A stretch of DNA of 64,000 nt from Coprinopsis marcescibilis (lineage: Eukaryota > Basidiomycota > Agaricomycetes > Agaricales > Psathyrellaceae): contig ML210164.1 of the NCBI GenBank assembly GCA_004369085.1, positions 25,675 through 89,674 of the forward strand, read 5' to 3'. The first letter of the stretch is position 1. Each line of letters begins with the position of its first letter. Below are positions 48,269-59,003 of the stretch, piece after piece. The notes under the pieces are model-generated. The model ran no database searches, was not told where the DNA came from, and saw only the letters and a program-made list of their open reading frames with translations. The position numbers and the translations under genes were made by a program.

Positions 48269-49641
48269 TTAAGCGGAGAGGAGAGTCTCCAAGAAGACCT
48301 TGCCAGCAGATTGAGGGGTCTTGGCCTTCTTGGCCTTCTTCGCCTTTGCGCGCTCTTGCTTGACTAGAAGTAAACATGTTAGAAAATGCTTATGTGAATA
48401 CATACGGAATGGATTTACCGAGTTCCTGGCGGCGCAGGGTCTTTGCGTATGGGTTGAGACGGAAGAGAATGGCCTTGTTGACAAGGGGGTTCTTCTTCTG
48501 TGTCCAGGGGCGCTTCTGGACTTTTTGGCCAGCGGGGCGAACGACCGATTGGATTTCGTCGCTGTTGATGAGGCGAGTGACATCGGGGTTGGAGATCTTA
48601 GCGGTGGGGAGGCTAGGAGGACATGTCAGTTCGTCTTGCAGAGGATAAGATAACAAAAACCTACATGTAATCCTTCTTCAACACAGACTGCTTGTCGAAG
48701 GTTCCGAAGATATCGTCAAGGAGGGCGAAGGCACTCTGGGTCCAGATGACGAAGCGTCCGAGGTGTCCACCAGGGGCGAGCTGGAGAAGGTTCAACCTCC
48801 TGACGTTGACGATCTCAACACCGGGAAGGTTGCGGAAAGCCTTGACAACACCATTATCCTCGTTGTAAACAACGAGAGGACCACGGCGTTGACGATGCCT
48901 GCGGTTCCTGAGTTTGCCCTTGCCAGCACGGAGCTTACGGGAGTTGGAGACCTTGACGACATCGGCGTGGGCCTTGAGGGCCTGGAGGAGAGCGACGGCC
49001 TGCTTGGTCTTGGTGAAAGACTCAACCTCGTCAGCGACAACGAGAGGGACTTCCTGGATTTGCTCGATGCGGTGACCACGAGCAAGGACGAGGGAAGGGA
49101 GGGCGGATGCAGCCAGAGCGGAGACGACGGCGAAGCGGCGTTGGTTCTGGTTGACCTTGACGTGCCATTTCCTCCAGGTCTTGGTGGGAGCGAACATACG
49201 ACCACCCCTGCACATGTTACCGAAGGCAGCCTGTAAAATTGTCATTAGGAGCTCAAAACCACGATTTTCGCTACCCACCTGGCCGGAACGGTGAGTTCCT
49301 CCACCACCAACACGGGGAATACGGGCGACAGCACGACCAGTTCCCCAGGATTCAGCACTAGTTTGGTGGCCAGCCTTCTCGCTCACGGAGTAAGCCTGAC
49401 GCTTGTTCTTGGCGATGCTCTCTGTAGAAACTTCAGTATCGCCTGTGAACGCACTATTTGCAATACGCACTGTGGACTTGCTGGACGACATCGAGCCTGA
49501 TCGGGGCCGTGAGGACGGCAGGGAGTGGGAGGGAGCTGGAGGCCTCTGATTATCGGGTTAGAACGTCTGTAACGCGAACCAGCATAATCCCTACGTACCC
49601 CCAGAGACGGTGCGGACGTTGACGGTGGGTCTTGAGGCCAT
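48269..49641 (-). CDS. RPL4: 60S ribosomal protein L4 (uL4)
   Basis: Exons 49641-49599, 49545-49471, 49421-49279, 49230-48665, 48612-48419 and 48363-48269 give 371 residues, the normal eukaryotic length. Conserved blocks include [60 protein letters not shown] and [20 protein letters not shown], with a Lys/Ala-rich tail. L4 is a core protein of the large subunit whose internal loop lines the peptide exit tunnel. The first exons are tiny (43 and 75 bases), as is common in fungal ribosomal protein genes. The start MASRPTVNV matches the family. Codon use is strongly biased to C- and G-ending codons, fitting high expression. Confidence 0.97.
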
Positions 49642-50270
49642 CGGTGGCGATGAGCTTGAGGGTCTTGATGATTTCGACTCGCGCACTAGGTCGTTGATCA
49701 TCGTTGGTCCAAAATTAGGGTTTTGCCGAAATCAACTATACAGTTCTTGATCCACTTACCGGCATATCGGCATATCCCTCCCGTTATTATCGCGACTGGC
49801 TTCCACCCCTTGAATCCATCACGCATCCCACTTGTACCATGAACGAATGAACGAAAAATCGTGTTCTACCTCGACCCCAAGCACTGGATTGCAATGATAA
49901 TATGAATTTGACTCTTCAGACTTGAACTGGCATCCTCAAGTGCTGAGAATATTCCCAGTGTAACATCCGGCACCTTCGTTGTCAAATCGCCCGCACTATG
50001 TGTGTAAATGTAATTAAGGCTCATCGACAAGGCGAAGCTCTAGGAGACAACACAAAATAAGAAGTTGTCCAACTGAAAGCAAGATGTTAATTAAGTGATA
50101 CAAGCGGTAAGAGAAACGTGTGCTATGTATGAAGGTGAGACGAGAAATAGATAGAGTACAAAATCATGGTCTGTTATCGTAACTGTGTAATAACGGCACT
50201 GTTTGCGCAGAGAATACAGAATCGTGACTTGTCCGTTCAAGACCAAAACAAAAGCCCCGTGGAATATGGA
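49642..50270. other. Intergenic: RPL4 promoter and SOD copy 5 3' flank
   Basis: No gene is seen. The minus-strand RPL4 promoter lies just right of 49641. The SOD copy 5 stop at 50271 marks the other side. Confidence 0.5.
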
Positions 50271-51157
50271 TCAATGGTCGGGCAGAACACCAATGATACC
50301 GCAGGCCAGACGCCCTCCAGAGGCGCCAACAGTGAGCGAGTCAGGTTTACCACCTTTGCCGAGATCATCAGTTCCAAGGTGGATAACGAGGGTGCGTCTG
50401 TTTCGAACGCAATCTCCGTCAGTCCATCCGTCTGCCACGAGGATATATACTAAACACTGGAATCCACATACCCAATGATACTCTTAGGCCCGTTCAGGGA
50501 CATCCTATCGTTAATTACCTTGCCATCAATGTACACATCACCGTAAGTATCAACATGCAAGTTTCCAAGGTCGCCGACGTGTCGCTGGTGGTCCCATGGA
50601 GCACCGTGGTTCTGGCCCTCTGGGTTCCAGTGAAGGCCGGCGCTGGTGCATCCGTTGGTCAAATCACCAAATTCACTTGATTGCCAGTGCCAGTGTCCGT
50701 CAGGCCACGGCCCCAGAAGTATGGATGAAACAAAACCTACTGAACGTGCCAACCACGTTGCGAGTTGGGCTCGAGATCAAGGCCGACGATTTCGCCCTGG
50801 ACAGAAACTGGGCCGTGCTCCCAGTCTTGGGTGAAGTAAAGGACGGCTTCGCTAAGCCCTCCTTCGATTTCGTTGCCGTTGAACATCCTCAAAACAACTC
50901 CAGCCTGAGGTCGATTATGGTTATCAGTCCTAGCTTTTAGGTTCCATGAAGAGAAGACATACCCTCTTAATTGGTTTGTAATGCGCGCTATGGTGGGCAT
51001 TGGCGGGTTGTGCGTGTTGCGTGCCGCCTCCGTGGACCTGGTGATGTTTGTTGTGAACGACTCGAGCCTCGACTTCGACGTCAACAGGTGTCGCAAAAAC
51101 CGAAAAGAGAACAGCGGAGAGAAAGGTCACGAGGGAGAGTACTGAAATTCTGCCCAT
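50271..51157 (-). CDS. Secreted Cu/Zn superoxide dismutase, His-rich linker (copy 5)
   Basis: Exons 51157-50963, 50904-50741, 50675-50472 and 50397-50271 give 229 residues. The start [10 protein letters not shown] opens a signal peptide. The frame is open further upstream, but those residues do not fit one. The linker ([16 protein letters not shown]) runs from VEVEAR to YKPIKR. The SOD domain is complete ([43 protein letters not shown]). The acceptor of intron 2 reads CAATCAAG, weaker than in the other copies, but it gives the exact 204-base exon. It is a secreted superoxide scavenger, inverted relative to copies 1-4. Confidence 0.91.
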
Positions 51158-51263
51158 TTCGAGAGGTGTAACGGGATGCGACAGTGATTGAGCAGGGAGA
51201 TGATGACAGAGATAGACTAGGACTAGGAAGACGAGATGAAGGTGTTTCTGGAAACTGCAGTCA

Positions 51264-51271
51264 CTTATAAG
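51264..51271 (-). promoter_or_regulatory. TATA-like element of SOD copy 5
   Basis: The palindrome CTTATAAG lies 107 bases upstream of the minus-strand start codon, a spacing like that in copies 1, 3 and 8. Confidence 0.4.
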
Positions 51272-52884
51272 CTGAACATGTGTGGGCGCCCAAGTAAATA
51301 TATTAATGCTGTCGAGGCGTGTCGACGGGTAGGCAGGGTTCAACGGTGTCTTCGGGATTCTGGATGCCATGTATTGCATCCAGTATATGGTGCCCACTCT
51401 CATGCCCCGTTATCTGATTCGGTGAAGGAGCACGTACTGGTCTCGGAAGGGTCGAACGCTGGACCCCGCTATGAACGGGTGCCAAGTCTGCTGAGAACAT
51501 CCGATTAGCTGCGGGCTTCAACGGAAACGGATAATCAAAGGAGGGGTGTTTCGTCCAGCCTCGACCATATCATGCAATATAGATTTAGGGTTAGACGGAG
51601 GAAGTGCTAACCTGGAACTCAACGCCATACATCCGCGCATTGAAGACCGAAATGTCTTTGAAGAACTTTCGAACCTTCTCCGACGCGCGAAAGAGGCTCC
51701 GAGAATGACTTGCCCACAGGCCCCAGGTTTCATAGCGAGGGGGATTCAAACTTCCAGAAGTGGTTTTTAACGGGATGTAAATCAATTAATGCATTTTTCT
51801 CTCTCAAGGAACCACTGTATGTAGAAGAAAGGAGACACATACATATCTATGGCTATCAAAGTTTAACGTCGCGTTTTGGCGTCATCTAGATTGATCATCG
51901 GACGCAACGAGAGGCATGGGGCGAAGATATTAACCTTCTCGCTGTCAGGCGATAACCCTGTTCAAAAGAAAACTGGTTAGCGACAGATCCAAAGAAGATA
52001 GCCAAATAACAGGGAATAGTCAGAGATCTTGGTGGAAAATTGGTCTCATTGAGCGGTTGCTCTCTGAAGTAGCAAATATATACACATAATGCATCACGTA
52101 GAGGAAGGAGGAAGCCGAAAATGAAGGAAAGGATTGTAGAACTAACCTTATGCATGCAGTCTGGCCACCATTATGACATGTCAGGTGCCCTGAATCCTCT
52201 GATAATATCCCAGTCAGCTTGGAATCAGTTTAGTTACCATCGTTCTTCTTGACAAATATCAGCATTCGAGGTGAGAGACGTGGCGGTTACCGTGCAAAGT
52301 GAAAAGGTTGATGGGAAATTTTATTTAAAAAGCCAATGATTGAAGATTCTCACGAGTACTGATGCTTTTTCGGCAGGTGGCAAGCCGGCATGAGAGGGTC
52401 GCGCCTAACGGACTTCCAAGCTTAAAGCTTAAATTTGCGCTGGACGGATCCTCTACAGTTTGAATAAAATCAATAGACGCCCGAGTGCTTAAACTTGACT
52501 GCCGTGCTCTGAATGGTAGCTGTGGGTTCAAGGTCAAAATACTAGATCTTGGCTAGATGGTCACTCTAACTGCTCGAGTGCTAGACTGCACCAACCTTGC
52601 AACATTGTTCATCAATCGTACTCAAAATAACTCGAAATTCGTCCTGATTCCAGCCTGGATTTCTAGTATTGCGCGGTAACAGTGCTACAAACCTCGTGTA
52701 AGCACATCACCAACTGGCCTCGCGGAATTGCAGGGATGTGATTAATAACTATCGCCACTTCTGAGAGACAGCGACCTTGGCAACGAGCCACTCGCTGGAG
52801 TCGGGAGCCAGTCGAGGACGCCCAGTCTCTATCTATTGGCAGCCATAGTCGACTCACTAATAGAGTCGACAGGGACTTTTACAA
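51272..52884. other. Intergenic, no gene recognised
   Basis: Only short frames occur on both strands. The right arm of the inverted duplication starts near 52885. Confidence 0.4.
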
Positions 52885-53149
52885 ACTTGCAAGGCTACAG
52901 GTCAGCGTAAGGCAGGCCTGTGCGCGAGATCTGGAGTGCCATGTCCACTTCTTCCCAAGCATAATATTATCCGACATTTAGCCGGGGGCTTGCCGGCCGC
53001 CTGGTGAGGGGGAAGACAATGCAAATTTGCGTTGGTCGGACATTGAATTCTCGAACTCCGTGTGTGAGAATGGTTCAAGTCATCTTTCCTCAAGTCTACG
53101 GTATTGCAACTTGGTTCCCCCACATCGTATTTCGACCAAGATTACTATA

Positions 53150-53754
53150 ATGGTTAAGCAACCCGCCCCAAAAATGACAGCTACGCGGACAAAGCGACCA
53201 CAGAATTCTTTTATGCTATTTCGAGCAGCCTTTACGCGTACCAAATCAAGAGAGGAAAATAACGACCAAAAAGGTGTCAGCAAGGCTGCGAGCATCGCCT
53301 GGAAGGCTTTGAGCGAGTCAGAGAAGAAAAAATGGAAAACCCTTGCTGATAAGGAGGCCGATGAACACCGGCTCGCAAATCCTGGGTATAGATATGTGCC
53401 CGGGCCTACGAAGCAGGAGCGAAAGGAGGCGAAAGCGAAAGAGGTGTGTAGACTTCAATAGGGCTCATATCAGCATCGACTAACATATATGCTCAGACCG
53501 CCAACAAAAAATCCCTGAGAGCAAAAGGAAAGAAGAAGTTGGACAAATCTAGCGCATTCCCTAACATGCCACCAGCGGTTCAAGCAACGGCAGTTATGTC
53601 ATGGGAAAGACAGTGGGCCTATCAGTCTATCGACTCTCAACCCTCCTCGGACCAATCCTCACATGCGGCGGGATTCCGCACCCTGAACCACCGTGGAGTT
53701 TCTCAAAACGGCATAGCACCTGCGGCGTTCTGGCCCCCCCACTCAATGCTTTAA
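53150..53754 (+). CDS. HMG-box protein, long form
   Basis: Exons 53150-53443 and 53497-53754 give 183 residues. The box (RTKRPQNSFMLFRAAF, ASIAWKALSESEKKKW, ANPGYRYVPG) is followed by a Lys-rich region (KQERKEAKAKE, LRAKGKKKLDK) that may be a nuclear signal, and then about 60 residues rich in Ser, Gln and aromatic residues. The sister gene at 25827-25394 ends before that tail because of a TGA where this copy has CAA (53581-53583). The ATG before VKQPAPKMT is preferred over in-frame codons upstream, as in the sister. It is a predicted nuclear DNA-binding protein. Confidence 0.8.
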
Positions 53755-54123
53755 TGTTCATGTATTCTCTACCGCTACACATTGTTACTCTCGCTACACT
53801 TGCTCTTCTTTTGCATCGCTCTCGGTTAAATCTGCTTTTGATTTGCTTTCTTTGCTATCACCCTTCTTTGTTGTTCTGCAACTACGTTAATCCAAAATAT
53901 GTACAACCCTGTATATCTTCATGGCATATCAATTGAAATGCATCCTAGCTACCAATGTGCTATATACTATCAGATGCCCACTTTTTTTCATGATGGCTGA
54001 CTTGCTCGCGCAAACGTTGTATGTCGAATTGTAATTATAACTTGATATATGCCTCTAGAGTGAGTCTAAATTAGATTAAAGTGGGGCTGTAAAATTAAAG
54101 TCCAAATGATATCGTAAAAGTCG

Positions 54124-54133
54124 NNNNNNNNNN
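54124..54133. other. Sequence gap (ten unknown bases)
   Basis: Ten N fall inside exon 3 of SOD copy 6. Comparison with the left arm of the duplication shows about 233 bases missing, so ten is a placeholder or the result of a mis-joined repeat. Confidence 0.95.
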
Positions 54134-54789
54134 ACCATTCAGCGACATTCTGTCGTTGATAACCTGGTTGTCAATATAGGCGTCGCCGCTTTCGTTGACC
54201 CAGAAGTTTCCTAGATCGCCAACATGACGCTCATGGTCCCAGGGAGCGCCGTGGTTCTGCCCTTGCGGGTTCCAATGCAAGCCAGCGCTAGTGCAGCCGT
54301 TGAACAGATCGCCGAATTCGCTGAAAGAAAGATCGGTTGTTGGTACACGGAAAAGACAGAAACAGAAAATAAGGACGCACTGGACATGCCAGCCTCGCTC
54401 GGTATTGGGTTCGAGCTCGAGACCAATGATTTCCCCCTTGATTGAGACGGGGCCGTGCTCCCATTCTTGCGTGAAGTAGACCACTGCGCTGCTAGCGCCG
54501 CCCTGAATCTCAGCTCCATCGAACATGCGCAAAACAACGTTTGCCTGCAGGATGCAACATATCAGGGCTATTTCTGGAATGAAGATCTCGAAAGAGCACG
54601 TACCCTCCGGACAGGCTTGTGCGGTGCGGTGTTGGGAGTAGACCCGTGGTGTCCATGTTGAGAGCCGCCGTGGTGCTGCCCATAATGGTGACCATCCCGG
54701 GCCTCGACGTCGATTGGGGTTGAGAAAGCGGGGGCAACTAGGCCGGAAGCAGCCAAAGCGAGCAAGGTAAATGCTGAAAGCTTGAACAT
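54134..54789 (-). CDS. Secreted Cu/Zn superoxide dismutase, cut by gap (copy 6, partial)
   Basis: Exons 54789-54604, 54544-54381 and 54320-54134 (incomplete) are readable. They encode the signal peptide (FKLSAFTLLALAASGLVAPA), the linker GQHHGGSQHGHHGSTP up to HKPVRR, and the SOD domain through NDRMSLNG. Metal ligands up to ERHVGDLGN are present. The end of exon 3, intron 3 and exon 4, with the last copper His and the active-site Arg, fall in the gap. The 3' flank resumes at 54123 and matches that of copy 4. The frame is clean up to the gap, so the gene may well be intact in the organism. Confidence 0.88.
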
Positions 54790-55128
54790 GGTGTAGAATG
54801 AGATGGTTGGCTGTGGTCAAGCTTCAAGTGTGCTGGAGTAAAGAGAGCTAGCGAATCCGATGAAGGAAACTGGTGAATGTCGTTGATTGGCGCAATCCAT
54901 TGGCCTTTTCTACTCCCTCTGGGGCTATGTGAGTAGACATATACCTCCTAGTGTGTTTCAAGGACGAGGGCTAGGGAAATGCGATTATGCGCACGGGCAT
55001 TTCGATGCAGTGGAATCGTTGATGCTTGGCAGTGGCACTGCGACACACTCGTTTTAGGCTGTGCCTCAAGTACATACACTGGACCGCCTTCACACAGGCG
55101 ATCCCTGATTTGAATTCAAGACAATGGG

Positions 55129-56628
55129 TAGTCGAACGCTCGACGCGGGTTGTTCGAATTTTGGTGTTTCAGCGACAGTAACGCGAAATAGACATACAAG
55201 CCCCAGGCATCAATACTCCTGCACCCAACCAACCTACCTGAAGCTTCAACATCTCGCTCGGCCTACCAGCTTGTCCTATCAGGTTTATTTTCAGCAGGGA
55301 GGCTTCAAGGCGTTACTCCTGGGGGCGCATGAGTGGTGAGTCTCCACAGTCAGTCTAAAGTAGACTCAAAGTGCCAAAAATTGCTCGAAATGATCCCTCG
55401 GGATCCTTCATCAATTCGAATGTACTCGAGCAGGGTTCGAAGATTGTTTCGCGCCCTTTCGCCTGGGCCTGGCAGCGGCAAAATTGCCACCCATTACAGG
55501 CTGCCTTTCAAATTCTCTCTTGACAGTGACTCTTAAAAACCTGTAAGGTTGGCCGAAGCCAGCAAAATATATTGCAGCGTAAGCCAGGACCTTGGCATTT
55601 GGCCGCCTTGCACCATGTCGTGCATATGACTTTCTATGTCAAGCTGACGTCTCTTGCAATTTGTAAACCGGGCATCCAGTATTCCAGTACTAATAACAGC
55701 CCCTTCCAAGGCTCTTTGTCATTGGTGGACCAGGACGGGGCTCAAGACTCAAGAGTCCTGACGCTTGTTTCGAACTTCGAGCAACACAAGTCACCTGGAT
55801 AGCCCTATGAATAGCCATGAGTACTCCTTGATAGTAGATATGCTCCGCACTTCACCTTTTCCAGCCCGCAGAGCCAAAGATGCTTTCAGATGTAATTCAA
55901 CACAGGACTGAGGAGATAAACTTCACCGTTACAACTTGCGGTTGATGCAGGAGGCTGCTGGCAATGCGCGACGACAGATGGCTCTGCGGTGATCGCCTAC
56001 ACACAAAAGACGGACCACACATTGACCGATGGATTTATTACTATATGCAGAACCCAACGGCTTCCAGCAGGTACAGCAGTTAACGTTAGTGAAACATGCT
56101 AGTATATGGAGATTCGACTTAGGTGCTTCACCAACGCAGCTTGCTGACTACTATAAACGTTTTATATGCATAATACAGCTGTTGGCAAGTAAGGTTATCT
56201 TTCCCCAAAGACGATTCGAATTATTTCTGGAAGCTCGGGCATAAATGCCGCATCAAGCGCCCTCATCCCCATTGAAATACATCCCCGGAACCCACCAAGA
56301 TGGGCGTCTGCTTGGGTCCTGGAAACGGAAGGCATTTGCCCCGGTCGTTACACAACACCTGACGCCATAAGGGGTTCGGGCAAAGAGGGCGCGCTTAGCT
56401 CCTGCCAAGCCCATACATTCCCGCATATCCGACTCTTTGAATGCAGATTGGATCATCCACCGACATCGCCTTTCCGCACACAGCTTACTACTTGGCCCCG
56501 CTGAATGCTTAAAACCTAAGACATTCGACCATTTTCCTCACCCCTCTCCCTCCCATCGACTCGACCGATAGCACCAGCTCATAAACGACGAACTCAGACT
56601 AAACCGTATTAAATTTTACATCGTCACC
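55129..56628. other. Intergenic upstream of SOD copy 7
   Basis: No gene is recognised. GCTTAAAAC near 56507 is a weak TATA-like element about 115 bases before the next start codon. Confidence 0.4.
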
Positions 56629-57504
56629 ATGCACAAGTTCTCCGTGTTGTCTGTCTTCACGCTTTTGGCAACATGCGCAATTTCTCCCGCTTTCGGGAAC
56701 CCCGTGGACTCTTCTGAACCTTTGGTCGAAGCTCGAAATTGGCAACACCATGGAAATGGGAACCACCACCAAGGTGGCTCTTCGCAGCACCAGAGCGGGA
56801 ACAATGGTCACTGGTCAGCGCCAGATGAAAAGTACTTCCCCATAAAGAAGGTCAACTTTACCGTTATTTCAAAGGTTTACAAACTCTGATCAATCCTTCA
56901 CCATCAGGCCAGTGTTGCTCTCAGGATTTACGATGAAAACGAGGTCCAGGGCGGTGCGACGAACGCAGTGGTTTATTTCACGCAGGACTACGAGGGTGGG
57001 CCAGTTTCGATCAAGGGAGAGATCGTTGGGCTCGGACTGGAGCCCAACACTGAGCGTGGTTGGCACGTCCAGTATGCCATTTTTATCCTTGTCAAATAGC
57101 CCCATACTTACGACTACTCCAGCGAGTCTGGCGACCTGAGCCAAGGATGCGCTGGCGCCGGCGGTCACTTCAATCCACAGGGCATGAACCACGGCGCGCC
57201 TTGGGACCACCATCGTCACGTTGGAGACCTCGGAAACTTCAAAGTTAACGAGTGGGGTGATGCTTATGTTGACAACATTGTCAACGACAAGATGTCGTTG
57301 ATGGGACGAAGCAGCATCGTTGGGTGTGTATCCTCCCTCCCTTCTTTAAAGCTCGAGTTTGCTGACTTGATGCTTAGCCGCTCACTCGTAATCCACCTTG
57401 GGACTGACGACCTTGGGAAGGGCGGAAAACCAGACTCACTCACAGTTGGTGCATCTGGAGGACGTCTTGCTTGTGGTGTCATCGGTGCCCTCCCAAATTG
57501 GTAG
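56629..57504 (+). CDS. Secreted Cu/Zn superoxide dismutase, Asn/His/Gln linker (copy 7)
   Basis: Exons 56629-56850, 56908-57071, 57123-57323 and 57378-57504 give 237 residues. Exon 3 is one codon shorter than in other copies, in the loop after GDAYVDN. The signal peptide ([20 protein letters not shown]) and the linker ([17 protein letters not shown]) lead to DEKYFPIKK at the exon border. The dibasic is KK, not KR. The metal sites are complete: [36 protein letters not shown] and GGRLACG. It groups with copy 8 (shared MHKFS start, DEKYFPIKK and HESGD). It is a secreted superoxide dismutase by family. Confidence 0.93.
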
Positions 57505-58877
57505 TCGTACCTGAGTTGCACATTTCATGACTGGACGCTTGTGCCCTCTACAATTTGCATTAGTACTGTTAGACTTACGTGTGCCAAGAGACCATTCTTA
57601 TATTTCGTTAGTGAGACAATAATGATTATTATTTTAGCGCCTTCAACTTAAGCAATACAGATCATGATCGCGGCAATAGAAATTTACGTGGCCTCGTACC
57701 AGCTCCCTGGACACACAGAAGAACTTGGTCACACTCATACTATTGCCATTTCACAGTTCAGTGCGATTTGTCAATGGTCATGGTTCGGTGGATAATGTAT
57801 GGGAGTAGATGAACGATAAACAGTACTGCCAGAGCAGCGTAGTAATTATGAATAGAGCAGGAGTCTAAACATTCACGATAATACACACAAGTGTTTGGGG
57901 AGAAATGGCCGAATAAATAGGATTTTTACCACGAGGTGGTCTGAGAGAAGGTCAGCTGGAGTCCCTTCGGGCAACTCGGATACCTCAAACAATTTCAATT
58001 CCGCAGCCCTTTGAGGCCGCGAAAAGGCGCTGAACTACAAAGTTCTCACCATCACTGGTACCTTCCAAGTTGGCAATTACGGCGCTCAAAGGATTCATTC
58101 AATCTTCACTGCCTCCAGTGGCAGTACTGGTGTATTATAATGTATTAGTGAGTCTGTGATCAACGATGACATTCGTCCTGACCAAGTCTAAGCACGCACA
58201 TTCCATCGATCGCCTTTATACTGAGCCGCTCGAGCTGAAGCCACTCGCAGAGTACTCCAGTAGTTCTCTTTATTGTCTGACACAGCTGGCCCATATATTA
58301 TTTGAAGGCCTTGAGGGATGATCTTTATTATGTATCTTCGCGGCAGAAACTCCGGCTGCTGCGGCCAACCCCTGATTTTTCGTGCAAGTATGTAAGGCCG
58401 GAGATATCCATCGCAACGAGGCGTCGGTGACCATTGTTTCACTACGAGCGCTCATGACGGAAATGTAGAGCGCCCGAAATGGCGTTAGGTTCGTACTGTA
58501 TGCCCATATTGATTTAGTGAACCTTAGATTGAGGCAAAGACGGTTGGGTTGACCAATGAACTTCAGACCGTGTATTCAATGCTATCTCGAGCTAGGCTTG
58601 TGCGCAATACACTTGAGAGCTCTGGGTATCAGAATCATTGAATGCGCAAAGCACAGGCGCATACACAAGATATAAATGAAAGTTTTGAATGTAAACTTGC
58701 GCCGCAACATGCTCGGGTATTAGGGCAGCGCCATACGACTCCTGACAAGGCAAAAGCGACCGGCCACGCATATCTCCAAACGCAAAGGAATGCCGATATT
58801 GCATGCACATTGCGCAGGGGACATTGCCTCAGCTTACGCGTCAGAGCTGTACGTACTACCTGGCTTGCACTTTGGCC
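57505..58877. other. Intergenic, no gene recognised
   Basis: A/T-rich 3' flank of copy 7 (57590-57650), then short frames only. Confidence 0.4.
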
Positions 58878-58885
58878 TTTATAAA
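58878..58885 (+). promoter_or_regulatory. TATA-like element of SOD copy 8
   Basis: TTTATAAA lies about 120 bases upstream of the start codon at 59004, followed by a pyrimidine-rich leader. Confidence 0.45.
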
Positions 58886-59003
58886 CTCGGACTTTGCCTC
58901 GATTTACACCATCCCTCAGTTCCTCATCATCGGAACTTGGACTCGACAGTCCCTCCCCATATTTCCGCACAATCACCCCACGTATCCGTCTATCCTTGAA
59001 ATC

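Larger units (their letters stand above)
52885..55128 (-). repeat. Inverted duplication, right arm
   Basis: This is the reverse-oriented counterpart of 23577-26090, with the HMG-box gene (plus) and SOD copy 6 (minus) tail to tail. Flank similarity ends near 55128 (CAATGGG) and near 52885. About 233 bases matching 24586-24818 of the left arm are replaced by ten unknown bases at 54124-54133. Confidence 0.85.

Noticed and set aside
48763..49236. Plus-strand open frame of 157 codons opposite RPL4
   Set aside because: It lies fully inside exon 4 of RPL4 on the other strand; strong codon bias there opens the antisense frame.
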